A stretch of 64,000 bases of DNA. It comes from Liquidambar formosana. Lineage: Eukaryota > Streptophyta > Magnoliopsida > Saxifragales > Altingiaceae. Each line of letters opens with the position of its first letter. The first letter of the stretch is position 1. Position numbers and translations under genes: made by a program. This document shows, in pieces, positions 11,352 to 22,964 of the stretch. Under the pieces are notes generated by a model. The model was not told the DNA's origin. It was given only the letters and a program-made list of their open reading frames with translations, and did not search any database. Location of the stretch: assembly GCA_039720395.1 (NCBI GenBank), contig CM077826.1, positions 14,441,962-14,505,961 of the forward strand, in the 5' to 3' direction.

Positions 11352-11979
11352 GAAGGATCCCTTTAAATATGTTTTGACTAAGATCTAACTCCTGAAGTTT
11401 CTTCAGTTCGCAGAAACCTGCAAAAGCAAATTGATAACACAAGTCATCTCCATCCTCATGTTGTCTTTCCAAAAGGATAACACAAGCAGACCATGCATCA
11501 TGCTGCTGAATTTTACCTTGAATGGGTAGAGAGCCGTTAAGGCTATTTTGAGCCAAAGATAAAGCCTCGAGAGAAGAAAGTGCCCCATTAAATGTAGGAA
11601 TACTCCCAGTGAAATTATTCTCGCTCAAATCTAAGATCTTCAAACTGCTTAAAGCTACCAAATCTACGGAGAGAAAAATGAAGAGCGATGATGTCAAGTG
11701 TACTGGTAACAGAATTTATTTATTTGTTTATCTTAGCAGAATACAAGAGATCAATTTCAACAAGGATGATTTGCAAAATAGGGGTATTTGCTGTTATGTT
11801 TACTGGTTGCCATACTAAAATGCTTTCTACTTCTTTTATTCTTTCAGGCAATGCATCACTATATGGGCAATCGGTACATTATCTGTGATATATACTACTC
11901 TCTAGAATGAAAGCACTCCTTACTATGAGAGGTTTATGAGAGATGATGAAAGTGATTTAATTTTCATTATATATATATA

Positions 11980-12285
11980 GTATTTTTAATATCAGGTGCA
12001 TTCCAAAACTCTTATTTGTGACTCGTATTTTGTGAAATCAATCCGTTGGATTAGATAGTTTTCTCGTGTAGACGATCTATGCGAAAATCAAGTTGATTCA
12101 AAATTGATTGTTATTCTATCCAAAGCTTACATTTTCTGATCAATAACAATCGCTCATTTATGGACATTTATGGATGGATTAGATTTAATCCAACGATTGG
12201 TTTCCCAAAATACGAGTTACGAATAAAAGTTTTAAAATACAACCAATGCAATTTTGCATCAAGTGCACTTGATGTTGAAAAGGAC
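11980..12285. mobile_element. Hairpin MITE family M1, copy in RLP copy 1 intron 7
   Basis: The left end (TATTTTTAATATCAGGTGCA, CTTATTTGTGACTCGTATTT, ATCCGTTGGATTAGATAGTT) pairs with the complement of the right end (ATTTAATCCAACGATTGGTT, AAATACGAGTTACGAATAAA, TGCATCAAGTGCACTTGATG). It is flanked on both sides by AT repeats. Relatives occur at 14870-15147 and 63520-63640. Confidence 0.7.
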
Positions 12286-12306
12286 TATATATATATATAT
12301 GTATAT

Positions 12307-12691
12307 GGGGAAGGTTCCATGGATACTTAGTGTAAAACTTTTTACACTTACATCCGTCAATATCTTTTTATAAAAAACATATTTCGCTAATCCAACCGTT
12401 AGATTATATATTCTACTCATAAATGTGATGCACGCCGAATTTCAAATCAATCGGAAATCAAGAAGCATTTGATCTGAAAAACTCACATTTCTTTCATAAA
12501 TAAAAGTATAATTTGGGACACTTTATGGATGACAAGGCTTTTAATCTCTGATTGAATTGAAATTCAACATGCATGATTGCATGAATAAAGCATCTAATTC
12601 AACAGTTAGATTGGTGAAATATTCCTATAAAAAGATATTAAGGGGTGTAAGAGTTAAATGTTTTACACTATGTGTTAAAGGATCCCTCCCC
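12307..12691. mobile_element. Hairpin MITE (385 bp) in RLP copy 1 intron 7
   Basis: The left arm begins GGGGAAGGTTCC, then TAGTGTAAAACTTTTTACAC and CAATATCTTTTTATA. The complement of the right arm reads GGGGAGGGATCC, TAGTGTAAAACATTTAACTC and TAATATCTTTTTATA. The arms are about 95 bp and are not perfectly matched. TA-rich flanks prevent an exact target-site call. No protein is encoded. Confidence 0.8.
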
Positions 12692-12859
12692 TATAGATAT
12701 ATATAATTAGACTGTTCTATATTTCATAGAAAATTAAATATATAATTTTAATCAAGAATTTGCTTACCTTTGATAGGCAGGGTTCCATTGAGGTAATTAT
12801 CACGCAAAATGAAGACCTCCAAACTGCTCAGATTAGCCAATTCTGTATACAAGTGAATA

Positions 12860-14440
12860 AAACAACAGAGATAATATTCAATAAGGGCATCTTGTATCCT
12901 ATTTTACCACAGGACCCACAAGAGTAAAATATGGTTATTTATGAAATTTAATAATAGTTTGATCGTTATTACAATATTTTATTAAATATTTGTGTATTTT
13001 ACTTTTTCCAAAGTTTTAATTGTTTTGCTAATAAAATTTAAGTCACACTATGTCAACGTGTTGGCTAGTTTTATCCGTGTCCAATGGAAGAGGCTCCTTG
13101 GCAGTGGCGGAGTCAAAAAATTAGTCTTGAAGAGCGAATATATTTTTATTTATTTTTTAGTCAAATGATAGGAAAAAACACACTCACACAAGTACTCACA
13201 TAAAGTTGAAACCAAAATCTCCATAAACCCTACACCCCTATTAGAGTGGAACATGCTATTAGACCTAAGGGCCATATACAAGCGTCAAGATGTTAACTCA
13301 CTTAAAAAAAAAAAAAAAAAAAAAGGAGGAGGAAAGAAAAGAGAAGGATTTTGCCTATATAGTTCAGGAGAATAAAGTGTAAGTAACTCTAAGAAGATTC
13401 GGGCTAAAATTAGAAATTAAAAGAGGTTTTGATTTTTGACTTTGTGGCCGGAGGGTCGAATTTACAAAAGGGTCCAATTTTTAGGGGCAAAATAAAAATT
13501 TTTAGATGGTCAAATTTGGAATTATCAAGAAATTAGAAATAACTGTTAGAAAAATAAAACGAATTTCGACTTTTGACTTTTGTGGAAGGGCTGAAATTCT
13601 CTCTTCCCCTACTTTTTGGTGTAGAACTTACGACCATAGTTAATAAAATATAGTATGGGAGAATATGGGACAGAATACGTACAGAGTGTGATTTGGTTTT
13701 TTTTTTTTTTTTTTTTAAATACAATAAAAAATTTGGTATAAGAAAAATGGAAAGGGAAAAAATATGGATACAAGTATATACAGATGCAATATGAATTTTA
13801 GTAAAAAATCCCAAACAAAAAATAAGTGAATATATGTTACATTATTTTATTATTATTTTGTTTAGTATATCACTGTTAATCATCGTTTTGATCTTGTTTT
13901 ATTTAAATTTTTATAAATTATTGTTCACAAATCAATCACTATACATTTGCTTGGAAAGAGAGGAGTTTGGCTAAGAAGTTGGCTACAAAATTAATAAATA
14001 TGTAGGTCTTGATATACATATACTTTAATTTCATAATTTCATTTCTTAAAATATTCTTAGTTTTCGCCTTAAAATTATATAGAACTTCATCTATATGGCA
14101 AAAGAGTAGATATAGTAATCCAATCTATAACAAAGCATAATAAATTAAGTAAATAGATAGAAGATTACAATAGAAAACTTATACATTAGATATTGATTTC
14201 ACAGGAGAAAGATATGAATAAAAAGATTTTAAATATTGGTAGTGTTGTGGATGATTATAGTAGGAGTCGGCTTGTTAGTGTTATATTAAAAGTATTTTAA
14301 CGTATAGACAGTATGGAATACGTCAAATACATGAATTATATGTTCGCTATAAAAAATTTTAAAAAAAATTTTAAAAAGAAAAAAAAAAAAAAAAAAAAAA
14401 GAGCATTAAAATGTCACTAAACTACAAGAAGTGATAGAAA
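12860..14440. other. Large intron 6 of RLP copy 1, with unclassified repeats
   Basis: This 1.6-kb intron holds A-runs (13303-13324 and 14381-14400), a T-run (13698-13715) and a phrase 'tggcagtggcggagtcaaaaaatta' (13097) of a type often seen at remnants of plant elements. Two similar segments, 'tttttgactttgtgg' (13430) and 'cgacttttgacttttgtgg' (13567), suggest an internal duplication. No exon is detectable. Confidence 0.4.
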
Positions 14441-14869
14441 GATACATATTCACATACCTCGGTTAGAAAGGGCCCCTTCAATTCCATTGGACCTTAGGTC
14501 TAGAGATTTAATGGCTGGGAGAGTACGCATAAAGCTCAAGCTTTCTTTGCTGAAGCTGTTCAAGCTTAGATCCAGGTGCTTTAACTTGCTCAACTTAGGC
14601 AAACTTTTGGAATCTGAGTATTTGAAGCCATGGTCGAATGTCATCAGTAGGTGAGTTCAACCCAAAAAAAATAAAAAATAAAAAAGTTTGCCAAGATGGG
14701 CTCATTTCTTTGTAAACCCTTTTGTATAGGATCTAAACAATGAAAGAGTGACATGTACATCAAGGTACCCAATGACGCACTTGTAACAATAAAGGGGGTA
14801 TTTAGTCATCTACAGTCCACCTTATGCTTTCAGGTAAAATCATAATTGCATCCCTCCTCCTTATGATTT

Positions 14870-15145
14870 ATATGTAGGTGATTCATATCAAAAATTAAGT
14901 TGATCTGAGATTAAAAGCTGTTTCATTCAAAATGTCCATACATCAGCAATTGTTATTAATTAAAAACTACAAGTTTTTGATCAAATAGCAATCAAACTGG
15001 TATCAATTTGATGTTTGGCATGAATCGCTTACATGAGAAAACTATTTAATCCAATGGTTGGATTTTCAAAATAAAAATTACTACGTAAAGTTTTGGAGTG
15101 CACCAGATTTAACTTAATATCAAGTGCATCTGATAATAAAAGAAC

Positions 15146-15147
<2 letters not shown>
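14870..15147. mobile_element. Hairpin MITE family M1, second copy (5' end worn)
   Basis: The right end reads TATTTAATCCAATGGTTGGA, AAAATAAAAATTACTACG and CTTAATATCAAGTGCATCTG, as in the copy at 11980. It lies in intron 5 of RLP copy 1 and abuts an (AT)n tract at 15149-15180. Confidence 0.55.
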
Positions 15148-15184
<37 letters not shown>

Positions 15185-15379
15185 TCCTCATCAGGTAAGA
15201 ATGTGCTCACATAAGTTATATCAACCCCATACACTGGGGGTTATACCCCATACATTGGCCCTATGTACCCTATAATCCACCAATGCACGGGTACAACCCC
15301 TAATGCGGGTGCTGGTTTTTACTTGACCACCATCCTATCCTATATTTATATATTACCATCCCCCGATTCTCTTTGCAAC

Positions 15380-15560
15380 TCCTACTTATTTTAAACTTTT
15401 CAAGGTTTTATAAAAGATTTAAAACTTTTCATGAAAATCGGCTGCGATGTATACTAAAAAACATCATTTTAAACAACTTTGTTATATAAATTTTTTCTAA
15501 ATTTGTCGTTTAAGGGAATTTTTTGACCATTTAAAGTCTATGTTTCATTTTGAACAATCT
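15380..15560. mobile_element. Hairpin family M2, single arm, in RLP copy 1 intron 5
   Basis: The phrases CTTTTCAAGGTTTTATAAAA, CTTTTCATGAAAATCGG, GTCGTTTAAGG and TTTTTGACCATTTAAAGTC match one arm of the palindromic elements at 35345-35670 and 56895-57240. The second arm is missing here. Confidence 0.55.
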
Positions 15561-15860
15561 CTATTTCTTCTCAACTAATAAATGGGTCAGGAAGTTGTTC
15601 AATGAATTTACTTTTCATAGCTTGCATAGTAAAAATTCCAATCAGGTTTCTTTGTTTACCACTCCCCCTTTTTTCCATTTCCTTTACCTTGCACTATTAG
15701 GGAGCCGTTCAGTAAATTCCGGCTTACATCCAACGTCTCCAAGTTTTCCAAAAGTGATAATTCTGCGTAAATATGAAATTGAGCAAATAATGCAAGATAA
15801 AAAATGATTGTAGATTTTATAAGTAAAAAAAAATTAAAATTAAAAAATAAAATAAAATAA

Positions 15861-15867
15861 GCATGCC
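15861..15867 (-). other. GC splice donor after RLP copy 1 exon 4
   Basis: The exon ends CCCAAG and the intron begins GCATGC. Every other placed donor in both RLP copies begins GT, for example the matching exon in copy 2 (CTCAAG followed by GTATCT). GC-AG introns can be spliced, so this may be tolerated or may be one more lesion. Confidence 0.75.
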
Positions 15868-17137
15868 TTGGGCAGGAAAGGATCCTTCAATTTGATTCGA
15901 AGATAGAGTTAGATTCTTGAGGGACGTGAGTGCACTCAACGGTTTTATGATGCTCTTGTTGAAGCTGTTATCACCAAGATCTAAGGTCTCCAACTTTTTC
16001 AATCTTGACAAGCTTTCCATGTCTACAATAAGATATGTTGGAAAATGTGAAACCAATAGTTCATATTTGTGAGAGAAATCAAACTGCACCTTACCAATTC
16101 AGTCAAGACAACATGAATAGAAGCAATCAACCTTCTTATATATATTCGATTTGGTTGAACCAGTGATTAAATTGGGGGTTTGAACCCCTCCAGTTGTACC
16201 CAAAAAAAAAAAAAAAAAAAAAGAAAAAAAAGAAAAAGAAAAAAGATAACCAATATTTGAAGTTGTACATGAACGCTTTGGGAAAAATTTATGTTCTTAC
16301 CTTTGGCTGTTAAGGTACCAGTAAGTTTATTTTCACCTAGATCCAACATTTCCAAGTTCTCGAGAATAGCTAATTCTGCAACCAAACAATAAAAATTAGT
16401 AAGGTTAAGATTTAGGATTCCCCACCTCTGATTTTGTCTCGTATTTTTTTTGCTTCAACTACAACCAAACAAGGAAAAGTACAATTTCTTAAATTTTATC
16501 ATAGATGATGGTCAAGGATTTCTTGAATTAGCTAGAGAGATCATAAATGAAGATATATATACCTTGAACCGGAAAGGATCCCCCTAACATATTCCCACGA
16601 AGATTGAGTGTCTTAAGGGATGTGAGTGCGCTCAAAGACGGCAAAATTGGATTCCCTAAGTCATTATAATTAAGATTCAAAGTCTCTAATTTTCCCAGCA
16701 CTGAAAGCCGCCTCTCCGAACCTGGAAGGAAATTATAAAGAAAAATACAAAACTATGCTTCATCTCATATTAATAATATTTCATAACCAATCAAAGCCTC
16801 TTTGGCTCTATCCTTCTCCATGCATTTAATGAGAAGAATTAAATTTTTTTTCATTAAAAAAAAAAAACCGTAATTTTTTATTTTCTTTTGCTTATTTATG
16901 AGTTTTATCATGAAACAATTGGTCTGCGACCCAAATTACCCACAACACCGCCTACCCTATACAAGAAAAATATGTAGTAGGAGAATTTGACATACCTTCG
17001 TTTTCAATCCATTCAATATACCAATTAGAAGATAAGTCCAGACCTCGTAGCTCTGTAAAAGGCTGGAACAATGAGAAATTGAGATTCAAAAATGAGATAT
17101 CTGTGAACAATAGTTGCCCTATTCGGTTGAGGGAGAG

Positions 17138-17142
17138 GTTCA
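17138..17142 (-). other. Frameshift in exon 1 of RLP copy 1
   Basis: After VTCNNTTGHK the frame meets TGA. The expected repeat (MNLSLN, then ...LFQPFTELRGLDLSSNWY and WIENEG) continues in another frame. The exon length is 396 bases, where a value of 3n+1 is needed for the phase-1 donor, so one base has been lost close to the stop. Copy 2 reads through here ([19 protein letters not shown]). Confidence 0.85.
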
Positions 17143-17902
17143 TTTGTGGCCTGTGGTGTTGTTGCACGTGACTCGCTCCCAACCACAACAATCTCTCTCT
17201 TTCTCATCAACCCACGAAGGGAGAGGTTCAGCAGGTGCCCTGTACTCATAATTAGCATTCTGCGATTTCAGAAAGGCCTTCAATTTTAACAGAGCCGTCC
17301 TCTCTTCTTCGAGGCAACTTTTGTGGCCATGAATTTGAACCAAAACTATCAAAACCAACAGCAAGTACTTGAATATTAGAGCCCACTCCATTTGAGTAAT
17401 GTAAAAGACACCTACCTAGCTGGTACATTTGCTAAACCAGCCTTTTATATTAGCATTAGCCTGGCAGATGCTTCCATGGGGACACGAGAGGGAAAATGGT
17501 ATCATTCTGGGTCGTACACGTGGCAAGCATCCAGATTATTTGTAAATAAAAAAAGCAAAGCTATAGCAACCTGGAAGAGCATTCTGGATCGTTTGCATTT
17601 TGTGTTTTGAATAAAGAAGGACTAAGTTTTTATACTCTCTATGTACTACAAAAATAAGTTATTTTTATAATTTTTTTTTTTCAAAATGTTGGATCATTTT
17701 GAAAACTTAAATCATTTTTTTTTTTTTTGGATGTTTGTATATTAACATTTTTTATTTAAAAAATTACTTTTCATAAAATCCAATAATAATAAATAAATAA
17801 AATGTTTTTAAAAATATAAAATTTAATAGATGAGAAGTGAATATAATAATAATTTTTTTAAATTATGTATTTTGTCGTAGTAGGAAGGTGCGAGTATCTA
17901 TA

Positions 17903-18795
17903 TCTATACTATAATTAAGAGTTTTTTTGCTGACCTCATCTTTTGTTTATGTGTCTTTCTAATAAGCCTTCCTTCCAAAATCCATTCCTCTCCTCATCAT
18001 TGGCCCCACAAATGATGTCAGCTACTTCCTCTACTTTTTCTTCCCTCTCCCAACCTTACAACCTTCCCACTTCTTCTACTTTTTCCCTATCCCTTTCTCT
18101 CTATTTTTTTTTCTTTCTTTTCTCCCCCCCCACTCCACACACAACGTCAGCACCTCGTCCTTTTTTTTTTTTCCTTCCCTGTACACCTTCCTTCTCCCTC
18201 TATCTTTTTCTTATCCTCTTTTATTATTTAGTATGGGTTTTCTATTGCTAATTTTTTAAATAATTAGTTAGTTATTAGATAAGTAATGAGTAATCATGTG
18301 ATCCTGTAAAATCATTTTTTTATTAGTTATCAAAATAAGTTCATAACACTTTTGCCAGGACATGTAAAAGGAGAATCTTGAGTGCTTGGTTTGCTATAGA
18401 TAAGCAATGTTTTATTTGGTTAGTTTTCAAGCGTATTTGACAACATCTTCAATCAAGAATTAAATATTTTTTCCAGTAATTTCCTGATTTGATGTATACT
18501 CTTCTAGATTTTGTCTTCAATTAATCAGGTTATCCCATTTTTTTTTTCTTTTTTTTTTTTTTTGGAAGAGCTATAAAGAAGTTGGGTATAGGTAACAACC
18601 CCTAACTGTCCAATGCAACTAATAAAAAGATGGACACACACTACTTTATAAGTAGTGGACACACACTACTTTATAAGTAAAAATGTAAAGAGATGAACCA
18701 TACATAAAAACATGTTGGCTTAAGCTTTGGATCACTAAATTATTTATTATCTTCGTATTCATTTATAATTCCCGCGCATCGCGCGTTCATACCAG
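17903..18795 (+). mobile_element. Probable non-autonomous Helitron (893 bp)
   Basis: The 5' end is A|TCTATACTATAATTAAGAG. The 3' end has a GC hairpin (CGCGCATCGCGCG, centred near 18780), then TTCATACCAG and a T. Helitrons typically start with TC, end in a hairpin followed about ten bases later by CTRR, and insert between A and T. Here the A and T are present and the final motif is CCAG, one change from CTRR. There are no inverted repeats, target duplication or Rep/helicase gene. The long pyrimidine-rich frame inside is not a gene. Confidence 0.6.
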
Positions 18796-18799
18796 TTGA

Positions 18800-19430
18800 T
18801 TTATAAGCACAAGAATTTAGAACTTGGGGCAGAGGACTTTGATAGGGTCCCACCATGTGGCGGATTGGGTTCTTAACAGGAATTTCTCTATAAATTAGGT
18901 GTTTGATGAGTCAACCCGGAGGGATGAGAATAAAAAAAATTATAGACGTGTGGAATGCACTGTTGCACTGATGTGGGAAATCTGTGTGTGATCTTATAAA
19001 AAAATATTTTTGTTTCCACTAACACCCCATTGAACTCAACTCCTCCTTTGTTGGTCTTATTCCTAAAGTAGAAGGGGCGGCTATCATGACTCAATTCTAT
19101 CTAATTAGTCTATGTAACACTGTGTACAAAGTTTTGACCAAAGTTTTTGTGAATTGACGAGACCTCTTCTTGATGGTTTGATTAGCCCAACCCAAGCTAG
19201 TTTTATCCTGGGAGGATAATATGATTATTGTCCACACTATGATCGATGAAAAAGAAAAGACTTAAAAGAGTCAAATGGTGATAAAAATCGATGTGAAAAA
19301 AAGCTTATGATAAACTAGAATGGAGTTTTATCCATAAAATTTTAACCTTAGTTTAATATCTCTAGTTTCCTTTTCACTAAAAAAAAAAAAGTCACTAGAG
19401 GTCTCTAACAAGGGAGGGTAAAGTAAAAGG
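18800..19430. other. Intergenic, no gene seen
   Basis: This is a gap between the Helitron-like element and the nested MITE/LTR block. It contains only short unrecognised frames and an A-run at 19380-19390. Confidence 0.4.
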
Positions 19431-19612
19431 AGAAGAACTTCCATGTAACTGTGACATAGGCGACATGGTGTCACGGGCCAATAAGAGTCAAGAAAAGTGA
19501 AATTGTCAGAGTACTTTTTAACCTCACAATCCCTCTAGAAGCACTTCTATGCAATTGTGACATGACCATGTAGTGTCACAGGCCAATAAAAGTCAAGCAA
19601 AATGGGATTGTC

Positions 19613-21804
19613 TGTCACGCCCCGACTCGGAGAGTCGACACGTGGATAAAAGTCAAAGTAAAAAGGTGTACACGTGGATAAGTCAGAGTATTAAAGTTGC
19701 GGAAGACTTAGTCAAATCCACGTGTATTTTTTTTTTTAATATTTTTAATAATAATGGTGCCAGCTCATCAATAATACCCAAATAATTAATATGAAATGTT
19801 ATGCTCACACATCATGCCCATAATAATATATGGTCCCAAAATAATGCCAACATCCCTGGCACATAGGTTGGATTCAAACTATTCAAGGTTCATTAAGTAA
19901 TAATGGTAATAACAATAATAATAATAGAAATGTTCATACATCAAAATAACATAGTCTCTATGTAATGCACGTGCATCTATCCTCATCCATGACTATGTTA
20001 GTATGCCACCTTCAAGTTCCAACCTCAGATTATGCCACTAGGCATCCGCCATCGGCGAACCCTCACTCATCACCTGATCATCTGAAATAATAATAGGATG
20101 AGCTGCAAAGCCCAATAGGAAATATGTGTGGATTCTATACAATTAATATATGTGCAGATACATGGTATATGAATTAAAATTATTTAATAACTCAAAATCA
20201 AATATCAGTCACAAATCAATACTTTATGTGGGTTTTAAGTTAATTTCCCAAAATTCTCATAGTATCTCCAATTCCCAAGACTATGGGATCAAACCATGCA
20301 TCAACTGTCGCTAATCACAGGTTACGTCGTCACGTCAACCCCCGGCTCAGCCAAGCACGAAAATAACCAACACCTACGCGGCGTTCTTCTTCGAGGGCTT
20401 CAGGGTCTTTCACCCAAGGGCACTTTACCCTGCTTGCTATTTGCGGAGTATTCTCAACGCAGGACACCACTTCATTGTGATGCCCCCACCCGTTTGATGC
20501 ATACTAAGACCCAAGGTCCATATATCCAAAACAATTTCCATCATTCAAATAAATATCCGAGTGTCCAAAAGTATCCATAAACATGTTTGATAAATTTCTA
20601 GAATTTCAGTAACATTTCTAAAGCATTTCCAAGTAAACAACATTTATAAAACATTTTTCCAAGATCCAAGTATCATGAAAATTCCATACATTTAACAGAT
20701 ATTTCACAATAACATTTAAACGAGTATATAACCATGTATCTTTAAGGAACAATATAAAACAGTCGTATCAAATGATATATTGAAGGATTCCATAAATTTT
20801 GAACAAGTAATAAAAATATTTGGTTATAAATCAGTGGGAAAATCCAAAAATATCATTAAGGCATTTAAAATCACATTTATAGAACAACACCATATTAAAT
20901 GTAAAGAAGCCACATTTCCTACCTCAATTGCGAGCAATACCAACCCAAAACCACGTGATAGACACTGACAATGCGAATGCAGCGTTAATTCTCCCTAGGG
21001 TCCTCCCGAGGACCGATAAAATCTGATAATTATGCATAAGTAATCTTTAGGTAAATTTCAAAATAAATATAACACACTCAAAAATTACTATTGGCCTTCT
21101 AACAGTAAACTATGGTCCCAAAATCTTCAAAATAATTTTTAAAACACTCTCTATAATTTCTGGGAATTTTCTGTAATTTTTGGAATTTTCTGATATTTTC
21201 TGGAATTTTTAATAAATATTAATTTGGCCAAAAAGTCAAACTACAGTCAAACTTGGTCAAAATGATCAACTAAGGGTCCCACATGGTAGGGCCTTCCAAG
21301 ACGAGTCCAACGGTCAAATTTGGGGTTCATATGATTATCGTATGGCTTTTAAATGCGTGAGAACACGGTAAGGTACACAGATGCACCCACACAGGATCAT
21401 AGACCTATGGGGTCATCTTCAACCTCCCGCGGGTTGAATTGTGTAACCGGGTTACACCGTGTGTTCAACGGGCCAACTTCGACGATTAATATCTCCCTTG
21501 TTTCTTAACCGTTTTCAGTGATTCAAGTGTCGAATCGAAGCTCATGCAGAGTACTACGTGCGACTATAAATTGTTCATTCAGAATCTTATAAAATCATAT
21601 TCGTTTTTAAGCCTAAAGTTTCGGGTTTTCATGATCCAAAATTCTAAAATTTCTAAAACTTCAACCTACAGTCAATTTCTCTAAAATTTGACACTACCAT
21701 GGTGTTCCTTGGTCCCAAAAACATAAAATATGATCATCCTTTCTAAGAATAACATAAGAAAATAAAATTGCATATACATATATATATATATACACAGTAC
21801 GTGA

Positions 21805-21845
<41 letters not shown>

Positions 21846-22222
21846 GAATCATTAGCTGCACCTACCACTGGCATCTGCTTTGGTTATATTTATATGTATA
21901 GAGGGATCGAGACAGAGAGTTAGAGAAAGAGCAACAGAGAGAGAGAAATTGAGGAAGAACAGAGGAGAAAAAAAACAGAGTGGTCTGGTAGAGGTTTTTG
22001 GCTGAGTTCGTGGAGCTCTCTTAGTGAGGTAAAATCCTCACCTCTTCTATCGTTGATTTCATATATATATATATATATATCCAAAGCAAATGCAAGTGGT
22101 GGGTGCGGCTATGGGTGCGGCTAATGATCCCTCTATATATATATATATATATGTGAAGCAAATGCAAGTGGTGGGTTCAGCTAATGATCCCTCTATATAT
22201 ATAAATAATTCAGGTCATCACA
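19613..22222 (+). mobile_element. Solo LTR (about 2.6 kb) with TTGTC target duplication
   Basis: It starts TGTCACGCCCCGACTCGG, ends AGGTCATCACA and is flanked by TTGTC at 19608-19612 and 22223-22227. The start sequence occurs only once, and no gag or pol frame was seen, so it fits one recombined LTR rather than a full element. Removing it restores a sequence matching the neighbouring MITE copy. The length is large for a solo LTR. TGTCACGCCCC-type starts are common in plant Ty3/gypsy-like LTRs (family knowledge). Confidence 0.75.
21841..22200. repeat. Fold-back and tandem repeat inside the solo LTR
   Basis: AGAGGAATCATTAGCTGCAC (21842), with the following CTACCACTGGCATCTGCTTT, is the complement of AAAGCAAATGCAAGTGGTGG and GGCTAATGATCCCTCTA (22082-22133). 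The right-hand unit is repeated in tandem at 22156-22195. AT dinucleotide runs separate the units. The loop (21900-22060) is a purine-rich GAGA stretch followed by a T/G-rich one. Confidence 0.75.
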
Positions 22223-22964
22223 TTGTCAGAGTACTTTTTGGCCCCACAATCATAATTTACTTGGCTCTTATTGGCCCAGGACACTACGTGACTGTGTCAT
22301 AGTTGCATAAAATCATCATTACCTTATTTTCAACCAAAGCCCTCTTTGGTCAAAGTTTAATGGGCTGTTTGGCAAACCTGAAAACCCGACCAGTTGATGA
22401 TAAATTTGGCCAATTTTAATTTTGCATTGTTTGATAAATCATTTTTTTTTTCCTGCCAATTAGTTTAGCTTTATTATGAAAATAAAGCATAAACACAGTT
22501 TGTTTCTGTTTGTTTGTTTTTTTTTTTTTTTTAATTCAAACCAACTAACTTGGTTTATTTAAAAATCTGATAATAATTATAGACCACACCCAATCTGATT
22601 CAATTTTAAAGTTCCCAAACAGACCCTAAACAAGAAGCGAATGCCCACTTTGGAGAGCTGGCGGACAGATTTGCATTAATCACGGCGCTTGGGGGGTATT
22701 GTAGTTATAAAGCCACAATTGGAGCCAGGGCTGCTTCGTTTCAGTTTTTGGTTTGATAATCTCTAAAAAAGGGTACTTGCTTCTAATTTCTAAATAATAA
22801 TTATTTTGATAAAAAAAAAATATTGAACTTAATAAGACAAATAAAAACCATAAATAATAAAATAAAAACATATTTGATGATTTGTATGTATTTCGTGCGA
22901 GACATCTTTTTCTTGTTCAATGTTGAATTGTTGATGAATTGATGGGCATGTTTTGTATACATAT

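Larger units (their letters stand above)
9117..17391 (-). pseudogene. LRR receptor-like protein pseudogene (RLP copy 1)
   Basis: Nine exons can be placed: 17391-16996, 16721-16563, 16375-16301, 16022-15867, 15762-15688, 14613-14458, 12842-12768, 11663-11517 and 11417-9117. Exon 1 gives a signal peptide (MEWALIFKYLLLVLIV...), an LRRNT cap ([28 protein letters not shown]) and the first repeat. Exons 2-8 carry one or two LRRs each and all introns are phase 1. The last exon carries the long LRR array, an island domain (around VEFVTKYR), four final LRRs, an acidic juxtamembrane stretch and a transmembrane helix. Such proteins sit in the plasma membrane, lack a kinase and signal through partner kinases in the SOBIR1/BAK1 class (family knowledge). 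The lesions are listed as separate entries. The exon layout recalls the AtRLP1/13/15 and CuRe1 class, from memory only. Confidence 0.85.
19431..22310. mobile_element. Hairpin MITE split by a solo LTR
   Basis: The left arm (19549-19612: TATGCAATTGTGACATGACC, GTAGTGTCACAGGCCAATAA) pairs with the complement of the right arm (22223-22309: TATGCAACTATGACACAGTC, GTAGTGTCCTGGGCCAATAA). A second, partial copy precedes it at 19431-19530. That copy reads straight through ATTGTCAGAGTACTTTTT, the very point where the LTR at 19613-22222 splits the other. It is therefore an internal empty-site control. Confidence 0.8.

Noticed and set aside
14614..14650. Longer 5' end for RLP copy 1 exon 6 (frame MTFDHGFKYSDSK)
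   Set aside because: No AG acceptor precedes it. The TACTCAG acceptor at 14614-14615 gives a 156-base phase-1 exon equal to its sister exons.
17943..18251. 102-codon serine/phenylalanine-rich frame
   Set aside because: It lies inside the Helitron-like element and reflects a pyrimidine-rich tract, with no domain or signal.
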